Assembly: GCF_012849375.1 (NCBI RefSeq)
Contig: NZ_CP051684.1
Location: forward strand, 4,588,001 to 4,652,000
Direction of reading: 5' to 3'
DNA: 64,000 bases
Source: Duganella dendranthematis
GTDB taxonomy: Bacteria > Pseudomonadota > Gammaproteobacteria > Burkholderiales > Burkholderiaceae_D
Position 1 is the stretch's first letter. Every line of letters starts with the position of its first letter. The notes beneath the pieces are model-generated. The model did no database searches. It had not been told where the DNA came from and saw only the letters and a program-made list of their open reading frames with translations. A program made the translations under genes and the position numbers. Shown in pieces: positions 1 through 10,616 of this stretch.

Positions 1-645
1 GGATAACCCGGTTTTAGGTGGTTTTGGCAATTTGACAGCTTTGAGCGGGGGCAACTTATTACCCAGCCCTAGCCAGTGACGGTAAACCCGCAACGCCACC
101 TGGGCATCATCGGCCGCATACAGGATCTGTTTTTCGTTCAGACGCGGCAAAGCCCAATTGGTGGTGGAAATCTTTTTCGATTTTTGCAGCTTGCGACCGA
201 AGAATTTGGCCACCGCCGTCTTGGCGCCGAGGTCGTTGCGTTGACCAGGCGTGCGCAGCGCAACCGACAGATCAACCACACCAGCGGTGCGGATATCCAG
301 CTTGGCGTGCAGGCGCTTGACGTCGTCCGACAGGCCGAAACCGATCTTCAGCGGCAAAGGCCGTTCCAGAATCGCCAATAGCATGGCGCGAATGTGCGGC
401 TCGGTGCTGGCGCCGATCTGGAACAGATACGCCTTGTTATCGGTGGCGAACTGGATCAGGTGCGGCCCGGTGGAGGTTTCGCCCCGCGTAAAAGTCGGCT
501 TGGATTCGGTATCGAAGCCAATGGCGTCGCTGGCCAGCAGGGCGTCGCGCGCGGCGACGGCCTGTTCCGGCGTCACCACCATGTGCACATCGGCGATATG
601 GATGCCGAGATACGGCGGCAGCTCTTCTTCTGCCGCCGCTGCCAT
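1..645 (-). CDS. 3'-5' exonuclease, DnaQ-like DEDDy (RNase D-type), C-terminus cut by window edge
   Basis: The reading frame runs from ATG at 645 through position 1 without a stop, giving 215 visible residues. The first acidic motif is FDTES (Asp45, Glu47) and the third is YAADDAQVALRVY near residue 180, whose Tyr-x-x-x-Asp spacing marks the DEDDy group rather than the DEDDh group. This is the fold of the RNase D / WRN-type 3'-5' exonucleases, which use two metal ions to trim RNA or DNA. The stop of the upstream ProQ-family gene lies 25 bases ahead on the same strand, so the two are probably co-transcribed and both may act in RNA metabolism. The shortness suggests a stand-alone exonuclease domain rather than full RNase D with HRDC domains, but the missing end prevents a firm call. 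Confidence 0.85.
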   Translation of the reverse strand, partial: MAAAAEEELPPYLGIHIADVHMVVTPEQAVAARDALLASDAIGFDTESKPTFTRGETSTGPHLIQFATDNKAYLFQIGASTEPHIRAMLLAILERPLPLKIGFGLSDDVKRLHAKLDIRTAGVVDLSVALRTPGQRNDLGAKTAVAKFFGRKLQKSKKISTTNWALPRLNEKQILYAADDAQVALRVYRHWLGLGNKLPPLKAVKLPKPPKTGLS

Positions 646-670
646 GGGCTGATCGTCCAACTCAGCCAAC

Positions 671-1150
671 TCAGCTCTTTTTGGCGAACTTCGCGGCCAG
701 CTGGTTCAGCTTGTCAGCGTGCACACGGGCAGCTTCCTCGGCGGCCTTGGCTTCGCGTTCGGCCTTCTTGCGGTCGGCTTCTTTCTTGAAACGCTCTTGC
801 AGCACCTGGGTCGCGTGGGCGCGGTGGGTGTCGGTCACTTCGGCGCCAGGGGTGCCGTCGAGGTCGTGACGGACCTTGGCTTTTTCCATGACTTTCAGAT
901 AGCGCAACGAACCGGTATGGATGCCCAGCGCCGTGCGCATGGTTTTGCGATCCAGCTCGGGCATCACAGCCAGCAGCTGCTTGTCGATTCCGATGCTCAG
1001 GGGCAGGAAATCGCGGAAAGCAGGGAATTGGGTTTGCAGGTGTTTCAGCAGGCTGCGCGGGGTTTGAGCGGCAGGTGCCGGCGCGGAGACAGCAGTGGCT
1101 GGCTCAGTGGCCGGAGGCTGGGGGGTAAGACTAGTGTTCATCGACTTCAT
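671..1150 (-). CDS. ProQ/FinO-family RNA-binding protein
   Basis: This 159-residue protein has a Pro/Ala-rich N-terminal tail of about 30 residues, a ProQ/FinO core (about 32-115, including FRDFLPLSIGIDKQL and the GIHTGSLRYLK stretch) and a highly charged Lys/Glu/Ala C-terminal helix. Proteins of this family bind structured 3' ends of sRNAs and mRNAs and act as RNA chaperones. It lacks the C-terminal Tudor-like domain of E. coli ProQ, as is common in betaproteobacterial members. An alternative start is ATG at 1141. It diverges from rpoD and its candidate leader RNA, and the downstream gene encodes an exonuclease, so an RNA-handling pair is plausible (inference). Confidence 0.9.
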   Translation of the reverse strand: MKSMNTSLTPQPPATEPATAVSAPAPAAQTPRSLLKHLQTQFPAFRDFLPLSIGIDKQLLAVMPELDRKTMRTALGIHTGSLRYLKVMEKAKVRHDLDGTPGAEVTDTHRAHATQVLQERFKKEADRKKAEREAKAAEEAARVHADKLNQLAAKFAKKS

Positions 1151-1284
1151 AGGTTAAGCAACAACCGTCAGCATATCATGCTGCCCAGCGGATTGCAGTG
1201 CCTTTTGGGCTACTGTAGCGAATTGCTCATGCTTAGAATGGTGTTAAGACCTCTTGCAAACGTGCGTAGGTGCCCTAAATTGTG

Positions 1285-1290
1285 TATAAT
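1285..1290 (+). promoter_or_regulatory. Probable -10 box ahead of the rpoD leader
   Basis: A perfect TATAAT lies at 1285-1290, preceded by TG at 1283-1284. No good -35 hexamer sits at the usual spacing: TTGCAA at 1254-1259 is 25 bases upstream, which is too far. Transcription would start near 1297 and read through the terminator-like hairpin at 1414-1442 before reaching rpoD. Confidence 0.55.
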
Positions 1291-1296
1291 GCTCGA

Positions 1297-1443
1297 CGCA
1301 CCAACGGCAGGACGGTGTGATTCAGCTTGGTACAGGATGCGATTCGGATGGTCTGACCAAGGGCTTTTAGCCCTTCTCATTTGCCCTTCTCATTCTTCCC
1401 TGAAAAGAGAAACAAGCCCGTTGCAGGATGCGGGCTTTTTTTA
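1297..1443 (+). ncRNA. Candidate small RNA or attenuated leader upstream of rpoD
   Basis: Between the TATAAT box and rpoD lie about 150 bases bounded by an intrinsic terminator. The terminator has arms AGCCCG (1415-1420) and CGGGCT (1431-1436) followed by seven T. An internal hairpin AAGGGC/GCCCTT sits at 1359-1375, followed by two copies of CCCTTCTCAT (1371-1380 and 1384-1393), a pyrimidine-rich unpaired stretch of the type that can pair with Shine-Dalgarno sequences. No convincing reading frame occupies it. Either a separate small RNA or a 5' leader where readthrough controls rpoD would fit. Confidence 0.45.
1414..1442 (+). terminator. Intrinsic terminator inside the rpoD leader
   Basis: A 6-bp GC-rich stem (AGCCCG/CGGGCT) with a 10-base loop runs directly into TTTTTTT. 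It lies 115 bases before the rpoD start codon, so it would end transcripts begun at the TATAAT box unless read through. Confidence 0.65.
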
Positions 1444-1464
1444 TTCCGCAGAAAATCGTCAGCT

Positions 1465-1529
1465 AAATTACAACATTTCCACCCCAGCGCACCTTCGCGG
1501 TCGGCGCGGGGTCTGCTTTTTTGTAATTT
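1465..1529 (+). repeat. Inverted repeat in the rpoD 5' region
   Basis: AAATTACAA at 1465-1473 is the exact reverse complement of TTGTAATTT at 1521-1529, and inside these arms ACCCC (1481-1485) faces GGGGT. The RNA could fold into a long interrupted hairpin ending about 28 bases before the rpoD start codon, so it may influence rpoD translation or stability. Confidence 0.45.
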
Positions 1530-1557
1530 TCCGGCGCATAGCATTGAGAGATTTCTA

Positions 1558-4029
<2,472 letters not shown>

Positions 4030-4050
4030 GGTTCAGCAAAGCAAGCAAAA

Positions 4051-4077
4051 AGGGAGGCCATGTGCCTCCCTTTTTTT
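4051..4077 (+). terminator. rpoD terminator
   Basis: The stem AGGGAGGC/GCCTCCCT with a short CATGT-type loop is followed by seven T, 21 bases after the rpoD stop codon. Confidence 0.9.
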
Positions 4078-4118
4078 CGTGCTAATATTGCAAAATTAAA
4101 AACTTGTCCGGTTAGATA

Positions 4119-5195
4119 ATGGATGAACCGCAATCGCTGAAGCCGCGTTACCGCACCATGTGGCTCGGCATGCTGGCAGGGCTGGCGTCGATGACGCTGG
4201 CGTGGACTTTGCACCGCATGCTGGAGGCCAGCCAGCGCCTGCCTGGCGATACAGTCTTCACGGATCATTCCGACTCGCCGATGTGGCTGCTGATACAGGT
4301 CGTGGACCTGGCCGGCGGCCTGGCGGCGGGCATGGCTGCGGCGCACTGGTCGCAGCGCTGGTCATGGCGGGCGGTGGCGGGGATACTGGCGGTGCTGGTG
4401 GTGAACGGGATGATGGCGACGCCGTCTTCGCGCGATGCTTTCCGCATGCTCCTGTCGATGCTGGCTAGTCCGGTGGGCCTGCTGCTGGGCGCTAGCTACT
4501 ACCGCTATCGCGAGCGTACGCAGCCGGATGTGCATGTACTGCCGGCGCGCGTCGATCACGCGCAGGTGCCGGATACGCCGTACAGCGAGGCGGCCGTGGT
4601 GGTCGCGTTGAGTTTCGGCTACTTCATCCTCGGCTCGACCATTGCGGTGGTCTCCCAAAGCAGCGCGCAGGCGTTTTCCGATAACAGCCTGCTGGCGATA
4701 GTGGTGCTGGAGCTGATGCTCGGCGCCTGTGCGCTGGGCGTGCTGTATGCGCGCGGCTATCCGCTACGGACCTTGCTGCCGCGGCCGTCCTGGAGCGGTG
4801 CGCTAATTGGCGCCGCCTTGTATATGTTGACGGTGGGCTGCAATGTGCTGTTCACCGGTTTTGCATCGGACGACCTGACGCAGCCGGTTCAACGCCTGCT
4901 GGAAGGGCAGCGTTCGATGGGCGCGTTGTTGTTGCTGTCGCTGGTCAATGGCGTGTATGAGGAAGTCTTTTTGATGGCATTCCTGCAACGCGGCTTGCGC
5001 CGGCTGGGCGGCTCCAATGCGGTCGGCGTGGTGTTGCTGGTGCGGATGCTGTATCACACCTATCAGGGGCCGCTGGGCTTGTTGGCGGTAGCCATCTTCG
5101 GCCTGGTGGTCGGCATCTATTACTGGCGCAGCGGCCGGCTGTTTCCCGTCATCGTCGCGCACATCGTGGCGGATGTGTGGGCGCTGGCGTCGTGA
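4119..5195 (+). CDS. CPBP-family intramembrane metalloprotease
   Basis: The 358-residue protein has about eight hydrophobic segments. The three CPBP (Abi/CAAX protease) motifs sit at the C-terminal end: the Glu-Glu motif VYEEVFLMAFLQRGL near residue 286, the His motif LYHTYQGPLG near 312, and the final HIVADVWAL. Members cleave within the membrane and take part in prenyl-protein-like processing, bacteriocin immunity or stress control; the substrate here is unknown. It follows the rpoD terminator and is followed 25 bases later by a small exported protein, so the two may share a transcript. Confidence 0.88.
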   Translation: MDEPQSLKPRYRTMWLGMLAGLASMTLAWTLHRMLEASQRLPGDTVFTDHSDSPMWLLIQVVDLAGGLAAGMAAAHWSQRWSWRAVAGILAVLVVNGMMATPSSRDAFRMLLSMLASPVGLLLGASYYRYRERTQPDVHVLPARVDHAQVPDTPYSEAAVVVALSFGYFILGSTIAVVSQSSAQAFSDNSLLAIVVLELMLGACALGVLYARGYPLRTLLPRPSWSGALIGAALYMLTVGCNVLFTGFASDDLTQPVQRLLEGQRSMGALLLLSLVNGVYEEVFLMAFLQRGLRRLGGSNAVGVVLLVRMLYHTYQGPLGLLAVAIFGLVVGIYYWRSGRLFPVIVAHIVADVWALAS

Positions 5196-5220
5196 TGTGC
5201 GTATAACTCAAGGGAGCGTT

Positions 5221-5697
5221 ATGAAAAAACTGTTGTTGATGTTGATGAGCCTGTCCGCTTCGGCGATGGCGCAGGATATCGTGCTCACCGGCCGGCTGGA
5301 ATCTGCTACTTTGATACCGTTTGGTGCGGACAGCTGCAAATCGAAGAGCGGCACTACGCCGAACGCCGACGGCAGCACGCGGGTGACGATCTCCAATGCC
5401 TGCGGCTGCCAGGACATCAAGCTGAAAGTGGAGCAGGTCTACGCCGGCTCCAGCGCCAAACCGGGCGAGGTGGTGACCGTGCATGCCGATCTGGGTGAGT
5501 GGTGCAAACCGTCGCTGCCGGTGACGCGTGATCCGGTGCTGGTGCATATGCGGGGAGATGGCCTGTTCTACTGGTCGGAATTGACCAACAAGGATGGCGC
5601 ATTGTACTTCGAGCCGGCGCGCTTGGCGCTCAAGGGCATCACGCCGCGCAAGGAACTGGCGCCACTGAATGCCTTGCCGGACATGCTGAAGCAATAA
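5221..5697 (+). CDS. Secreted protein of unknown function
   Basis: ATG at 5221 follows a GGGAG ribosome site. The 158-residue product begins with a signal peptide (MKKLLLMLMSLSASAMAQ, cleavage predicted after AMA). The mature part carries four Cys (CKSK, CGCQ, WCKP) that could form disulfides in the periplasm and has a beta-rich pattern. I do not recognise the family. The stop is followed at once by AAGGAGG for the next gene, so it is co-transcribed with the GFA-family gene. Confidence 0.75.
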   Translation: MKKLLLMLMSLSASAMAQDIVLTGRLESATLIPFGADSCKSKSGTTPNADGSTRVTISNACGCQDIKLKVEQVYAGSSAKPGEVVTVHADLGEWCKPSLPVTRDPVLVHMRGDGLFYWSELTNKDGALYFEPARLALKGITPRKELAPLNALPDMLKQ

Positions 5698-5707
5698 GGA
5701 GGTGATG

Positions 5708-6100
5708 ATGGCCGACACCGGCGACTTGCACGGCAGCTGTTTATGCGGCGGCATACGCTATCGCGCCGCGCTGCCGGTCTTCCACGCCAGCCACTGCTAC
5801 TGCACCATGTGCCAGAAGCAGCATGGCGCTGGCGCCGGCTCGTACGCGAATGTCGCCAGCGCCGGCTTCGTCATCGCGCAGGGCCAGGACTTGATCACGG
5901 AGCACCACTCGTCCGATGATGGCCGCCGTGGCTTTTGCAGCGTCTGCGGCTCCAACATCTACTGGCGCAGCACCGAGTCGCCCGATCGCATCGCCGTCAC
6001 CCTCGGCACGCTGGAGCCGGAATACGCTGGCCCCGTCGAACGCGAACTCTACACCGATACCAAACCTGCCTGGCTGCCCAGCCTTAAGCCGGCACGGTGA
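5708..6100 (+). CDS. GFA-family (Mss4-like) zinc-binding protein
   Basis: The 130-residue product shows the zinc-binding pattern of glutathione-dependent formaldehyde-activating-like proteins: CLCGGIRY near residue 10, CYCTMCQKQHGA near 31 and CSVCGSNIYW near 77. AAGGAGG at 5696-5702 gives five bases of spacing to ATG at 5708; ATG at 5705 is nearly as good. Most relatives are uncharacterised and the founding activity in the family is itself disputed, so only the fold is claimed. Its 3' end overlaps the remnant on the other strand. Confidence 0.85.
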   Translation: MADTGDLHGSCLCGGIRYRAALPVFHASHCYCTMCQKQHGAGAGSYANVASAGFVIAQGQDLITEHHSSDDGRRGFCSVCGSNIYWRSTESPDRIAVTLGTLEPEYAGPVERELYTDTKPAWLPSLKPAR

Positions 6101-6480
6101 TGCGTAATGCATGCGAGGCCACGTGCAGAGTGCCGCCCAGTGCGCTCAGGCGTTGGCGCATGGCTGCTTCGGCCGGATTGGCGCCGCTGCATCTGCTGGA
6201 GTTGCCATTCGATGGCGGCGCTCAGGCCCAGTTCCAGCGTGACCGGATGCAGTTCGTTGATGATCTCGCGCACGTTGCAGATGCAACTATTCAGCGTGGA
6301 CAACGCTTGCGCGGCGCGCCTGTGCAGCAGCGGTTGCGTGGCGCCTGTGCGGGCGTGCAGCATGGTGATGTCCAGCTTGAGCGCCACCAGATTCTGCGCC
6401 AGGTTGTCGCGCATGCCGAGCGCCAGGCGGCGGTGCTGGCTTTCGGTCGCCTCTTGCTCCAGTTCGGATGGACGGCGCAT
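6084..6480 (-). pseudogene. Remnant of a HisKA_3-type sensor histidine kinase with the ATPase core deleted
   Basis: From ATG at 6480 the frame encodes a dimerisation helix pair like that of NarX/LiaS-type kinases (DNLAQNLVALKLDITML, later REIINELHPVTLELGLSAA). The position of the phosphoacceptor His is occupied by Arg (ALGMRDN where RELHDN is usual). After residue about 105 the frame becomes non-homologous, but another frame of the same strand gives MRQRLSALGGTLHVAS and ITVPA ending at 6084, the typical C-terminal end of the HATPase domain. The roughly 90 residues between (N, G1 and G2 boxes) are missing. An internal deletion with frame loss explains this; kinase activity is not possible. Confidence 0.72.
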
Positions 6481-6544
6481 GATGTTTTAATTTCGATAAC
6501 GATTTCAGGCGATTAATCCCAATTTTATCTATTTGTCATGTAAA

Positions 6545-6571
6545 AATGAAAACACCCCGACAAGCGGGGTG
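6545..6571 (-). terminator. ppc terminator
   Basis: Read on the minus strand, CACCCCG and CGGGGTG form a 7-bp stem with a five-base loop, followed by the T-rich tail TTTTCATTTTT. It lies 24 bases past the ppc stop. Confidence 0.8.
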
Positions 6572-6594
6572 ATGGTAGCGTTACCGTGTTGTTT

Positions 6595-9429
6595 TTAGCC
6601 GGTATTGCGCAGTCCGGCAGCGACACCGTTGATCGACAGGTGAATACCGCGGTGCACGCGTTCGTCGGCTTTGCTCTCCGACGACAGCGCGCGGTGGCGC
6701 TTGATCAGCTCAACTTGCAAGTGATTCAGCGGGTCCAGATAGGCAAAGCGATTCTGGATCGAACGCGCCAGCAGCGGGTTGCCGGCCAGGCGTTCGTTGG
6801 CGCCGGTGATGCTTTGCAGGATCTCCAGGGTGTTGGCGTGCTCGTCGGTGATGCGCTTGAAGATACGGTCGCGCAGTTCCTTGTCCTGTACCAGCTCGGC
6901 GTAGCGCGAGGCGATCGCCAGGTCGGTCTTGGCCAGCACCATGTCCATGTTCGACAGCAGCGTGGCGAACAGCGGCCAATGTTTGAACATCGCTTGCAGC
7001 TGCGACAGGCGCTCGGCCTGGTCGCCGTCGGCAATCCAGCCGCCGATGGCGCTGGCGAAACCGTACCAGCCCGGCAGCAACAGGCGGCACTGGCCCCACG
7101 AGAAGCCCCATGGAATCGCCCGCAGGTCTTCAATCCGCTTGGTCGACTTGCGCGAGGCCGGACGCGAACCGAGGTTCAGCTCGGCGATTTCGGCAATCGG
7201 TGTGGCGGTGAAGAAGTAGTCGGTGAAGCCCGGGGTTTCATAGACCAGATTGCGGTAGGCCTTGTAGGCGCGGTCCGAAATCTCGGCCATGATGGTCTCG
7301 AACTGGTGCAGTTGCTTGCTGTGTTCGGCGTCTTCCGGCTGCGGCAGCAGGCTGGCTTCCAGCGTGGCGGCGACCAGCAGCTCCAGGTTGCGGCGGCCGA
7401 TGTCTTTGTTGGAGAACTTGGAGGCGATGATCTCGCCCTGTTCGGTCAGGCGGATCTGACCGTTGACGGTGCCATGCGGCTGCGCCAGGATGGCGTCGTA
7501 CGACGGACCGCCGCCACGGCCGACGGTGCCGCCCCGGCCATGGAACAGGCGCAGCTTGACGCCGGCGTTTTCAAACACCTTGACCAGGTTGGTTTCTGCT
7601 TTGTACAGCTCCCAGTTGGAGGTGAGGAAGCCGCCGTCCTTGTTGGAGTCGGAATAGCCCAGCATCACTTCCTGGATCTGCCCTTGCTTGGCGATCAGTT
7701 GCTTGACCAGCGGGATGGCCATCACGGCTTCCATGATGCCGGATGCGCGTTGCAGGTCGGGGATGGTCTCGAACAGCGGGATCACCATCAGGTCCAGTTC
7801 AGGTTCAGCTTCCCCTCCGGCGAGGCGCAGCAGGCCCAGTTCTTTTTGCAGCAGCAGCACTTCCAGCAGGTCGGACACGGTCTCGGTGTGCGAGATGATG
7901 TAGTTGCGGATCGCGCGCGCGCCGTAGCGGGCACGGATCTGCCGCGCCGCGCGCAGCACGCCCAGCTCCGATACGGTCTCGGCCGAGTAGTTGATGTACG
8001 GCGAATTCAGCAGGCGCGGCTGCGCCAGTTCGCCCAGCAGCAGCGCGATCTTGGCGTCTTCGTCCAGCGCGGCGTAGTCGGCCTGCACGCCGGAGGTGGA
8101 GAACAGTTCCGCCAGCACGCGCTCGTGGATGTCGGACGACTGCCGCATGTCCAGCGAGGCCAGGTGGAAGCCGAAGATGTCGGCCGCGCGCTTCAGCGTG
8201 GTCAGGCGCGGCTGCACCAGCACTGCGCCGTGGTTGGCGGTCAGCGAGTCGATCAGCACTTGCAGGTCGGCGGCGAATTCGGCGGCGCCGTTGTACGGCT
8301 CGGCGTGACCGACTTCCTTGCGCAGGATGTTGGTGGCGCCCAACGCGCGCGCGGTCGAGGCCAGGCGGGCGTAGATGCCGATCAGGGCGCGGCGATACGG
8401 TTCGTCGGCGCGGTGGTCAGAGGTGTCGGGCGACTGGTCGGCCAGGGCTTGCAGTTCCGGCGAGCAGGCCACCATCAGCGTCGAGATCGACAGTTCGGCG
8501 CCCAGCGTGTGCGCTTCCTCCAAATAGAAGTCGAGGATGGTGGTGGCCTGGCGCGTCAGCGCGTGCGACATGGTGTCGCCGTTGACGTTGGGATTGCCGT
8601 CGCGGTCGCCGCCGATCCAGCTGCCCATCTGCACGTACGGTGCGGTGATGTGTTGCGGCTGTTCATCGTTGCCGTAGTGGTGGGCGATGTCCTGCTCGAT
8701 GTCATCGTACAACCCGGGCAGTTCGCGCAGGAAGGTGATGCGGTAGTAGGACAGGGCGTTTTCGATCTCATCGGCCACGGTCAGCTTGGAGTAGCGCAGC
8801 ATGCGGGTCTGCCACAGCGTGGCGATGCGCGCTTTCAGCAGGTGCATATTGGCGGCCGCCTCCTTGGGTGTCAGCGGCAGGTCGCGCTCGGCCAGCAGAC
8901 GGGCGATGTCGTGCTCGGCGTCGAGGATGGACTTGCGCTGCACTTCGGTCGGGTGGGCGGTCAGCACCGGCGAAATCAAGGCTTCCTGGAAGAAGGTCGA
9001 TACCGTCTCTTGGCTGACGCCGGCTTCCTTCAGCTTGCACAGCGCGTAGTTGACGCTGCCTTGCTGCGGCCTGGAGCCGGCCAGCAGGTGGGCGCGGCGG
9101 CGGCGGATGTGGTGCTGGTCTTCGGCGATATTGGCCAGATGCGAGAAGTATGAGAAGGCGCGCACCACCGAAATGGTTTGCTCCTTGGTCAGGATCTTCA
9201 GCATGCCGTCCAGCTCTTTGGCGGCGCCGGCGTCGGCTTCGCGGCGGAAGCGCACGGCGGTCTGGCGAATGGTCTCGACCACGGCGTAGACTTCCTCGCC
9301 CTCCTGGTCGCGCAAGACGTCGCCCAGCAGGCGGCCTAGCAAGCGTATGTCTTCCTTCAATGGCGCGTCTTTGTCGGCGCCCGGTTGTTCAGCAACGTGT
9401 TCGTTCAATGCACTAGATGGATTGGCCAT
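6595..9429 (-). CDS. ppc: Phosphoenolpyruvate carboxylase
   Basis: The 944-residue enzyme carboxylates phosphoenolpyruvate with bicarbonate to oxaloacetate, refilling the TCA cycle. Signature stretches are present: VLTAHPTEVQRKSIL with the catalytic His, FHGRGGTVGRGGGP, GYSDSNKDGGFLTSNW, and the C-terminal AAGLRNTG end needed for tetramer function and activity. Its length matches the family (about 880-970). The gene is monocistronic, with its own terminator, and diverges from hemC. Confidence 0.98.
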   Translation of the reverse strand: MANPSSALNEHVAEQPGADKDAPLKEDIRLLGRLLGDVLRDQEGEEVYAVVETIRQTAVRFRREADAGAAKELDGMLKILTKEQTISVVRAFSYFSHLANIAEDQHHIRRRRAHLLAGSRPQQGSVNYALCKLKEAGVSQETVSTFFQEALISPVLTAHPTEVQRKSILDAEHDIARLLAERDLPLTPKEAAANMHLLKARIATLWQTRMLRYSKLTVADEIENALSYYRITFLRELPGLYDDIEQDIAHHYGNDEQPQHITAPYVQMGSWIGGDRDGNPNVNGDTMSHALTRQATTILDFYLEEAHTLGAELSISTLMVACSPELQALADQSPDTSDHRADEPYRRALIGIYARLASTARALGATNILRKEVGHAEPYNGAAEFAADLQVLIDSLTANHGAVLVQPRLTTLKRAADIFGFHLASLDMRQSSDIHERVLAELFSTSGVQADYAALDEDAKIALLLGELAQPRLLNSPYINYSAETVSELGVLRAARQIRARYGARAIRNYIISHTETVSDLLEVLLLQKELGLLRLAGGEAEPELDLMVIPLFETIPDLQRASGIMEAVMAIPLVKQLIAKQGQIQEVMLGYSDSNKDGGFLTSNWELYKAETNLVKVFENAGVKLRLFHGRGGTVGRGGGPSYDAILAQPHGTVNGQIRLTEQGEIIASKFSNKDIGRRNLELLVAATLEASLLPQPEDAEHSKQLHQFETIMAEISDRAYKAYRNLVYETPGFTDYFFTATPIAEIAELNLGSRPASRKSTKRIEDLRAIPWGFSWGQCRLLLPGWYGFASAIGGWIADGDQAERLSQLQAMFKHWPLFATLLSNMDMVLAKTDLAIASRYAELVQDKELRDRIFKRITDEHANTLEILQSITGANERLAGNPLLARSIQNRFAYLDPLNHLQVELIKRHRALSSESKADERVHRGIHLSINGVAAGLRNTG

Positions 9430-9580
9430 GTGTTTTAAGTCACGAAAGGTGAAATATGTCGGTGCGTAGGCTTATGGCCCGGTTCTGCAAGAAGGTGAGC
9501 ATGCTAAAATTTGTGATCTTAAACACGCGCGTGGTACTGGCTTGCGCCGGTTAGCGTCAGCTACAGCGAAAGAACTGGTT

Positions 9581-10609
9581 TTGAAAACATCCGAATTGGT
9601 ACAAAACTCCCCGTCCAGATTGGTCATTGCGTCGCGGGAGAGCCGTCTCGCCATGTGGCAAGCCGAGCACGTCCGCGATCGCTTGACATTATTATATCCG
9701 CAGTGCGATGTCAAAATTGTCGGAATGACGACTCGTGGCGATCAAATTCTGGATCGCACCCTGTCGAAGGTGGGGGGCAAAGGCCTGTTTGTGAAAGAAC
9801 TGGAAGTGGCGATGGCCGAAGGCCGCGCCGATCTGGCCGTGCACTGCCTGAAAGACATGCCGATGGAGTTGCCTGAAGGCTTCGCCATGGCGGCGGTGAT
9901 GGAGCGCGAAGATGCGCGCGACGCCTTTGTTTCCAACGATTACGCTTCGCTGGATGAACTGCCGGCCGGCGCGATTGTCGGCACAAGCAGCCTGCGCCGT
10001 CAGGCGCTGATCGCCGCCCGTTATCCGCAACTGGTGATCAAGCCGCTGCGCGGCAATCTCGATACCCGTCTGGCCAAGCTGGACCGTGGCGAATACGCCG
10101 CCATCATCCTGGCCGCTGCCGGCCTCAAGCGTCTGGGCCTGGCCGAGCGCATTCGTTCGTTGCTGTCGCCGGAAACCAGTTTGCCGGCGCCGGGGCAGGG
10201 CACGCTGGCGATTGAAATTCCCGAGCGAGACGACGGTCTCGACTTGGTCGCGCTGCTGGCGCCGCTGCATCACGCGCACAGCGCGCTGGTGTCGATCGCC
10301 GAGCGCAAGGTGTCGCAAGTGTTTGGCGGCAGCTGCCAGATTCCGCTGGCGTCCTACGCCACCATCGACGGTGACCAGATGCACCTGCGCGCCATGGTGG
10401 CGACGCCGGACGGCACGCGCATGATCAGCGCCGAAGCGCGCGGCCCGGCCGCCGACGCCGAGGCGCTGGGCGCGCAAGTGGCCGAACTGCTGCGCGTGCA
10501 GGACGCCGAAGGCATCTTGGCCGCCTGCCTGAGCGAAGCGGCGCAAGCCGACGACGATGCGCGCTCGGCCGAGCTGGCCGCCAGCGCCGCCGGCAAGCCG
10601 GTCGTCTGA
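9581..10609 (+). CDS. hemC: Hydroxymethylbilane synthase (porphobilinogen deaminase)
   Basis: The enzyme polymerises four porphobilinogens to hydroxymethylbilane in tetrapyrrole synthesis. The conserved N-terminal strand [18 protein letters not shown] must be included but no ATG precedes it, so a non-ATG start is required. TTG at 9581 is used here; TTG at 9542 and 9596 are alternatives. GGSCQIPLA near residue 250 holds the Cys that carries the dipyrromethane cofactor. A deviation is [10 protein letters not shown] where AVHSLKDVP is usual. It is the first gene of a four-gene haem operon, with seven bases between its stop and hemD. Confidence 0.95.
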   Translation: MKTSELVQNSPSRLVIASRESRLAMWQAEHVRDRLTLLYPQCDVKIVGMTTRGDQILDRTLSKVGGKGLFVKELEVAMAEGRADLAVHCLKDMPMELPEGFAMAAVMEREDARDAFVSNDYASLDELPAGAIVGTSSLRRQALIAARYPQLVIKPLRGNLDTRLAKLDRGEYAAIILAAAGLKRLGLAERIRSLLSPETSLPAPGQGTLAIEIPERDDGLDLVALLAPLHHAHSALVSIAERKVSQVFGGSCQIPLASYATIDGDQMHLRAMVATPDGTRMISAEARGPAADAEALGAQVAELLRVQDAEGILAACLSEAAQADDDARSAELAASAAGKPVV

Positions 10610-10616
10610 TCTGAGG

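Noticed and set aside
6586..9153. 855-codon open frame antisense to ppc
   Set aside because: No recognisable domain, and the minus strand encodes full-length PEP carboxylase.
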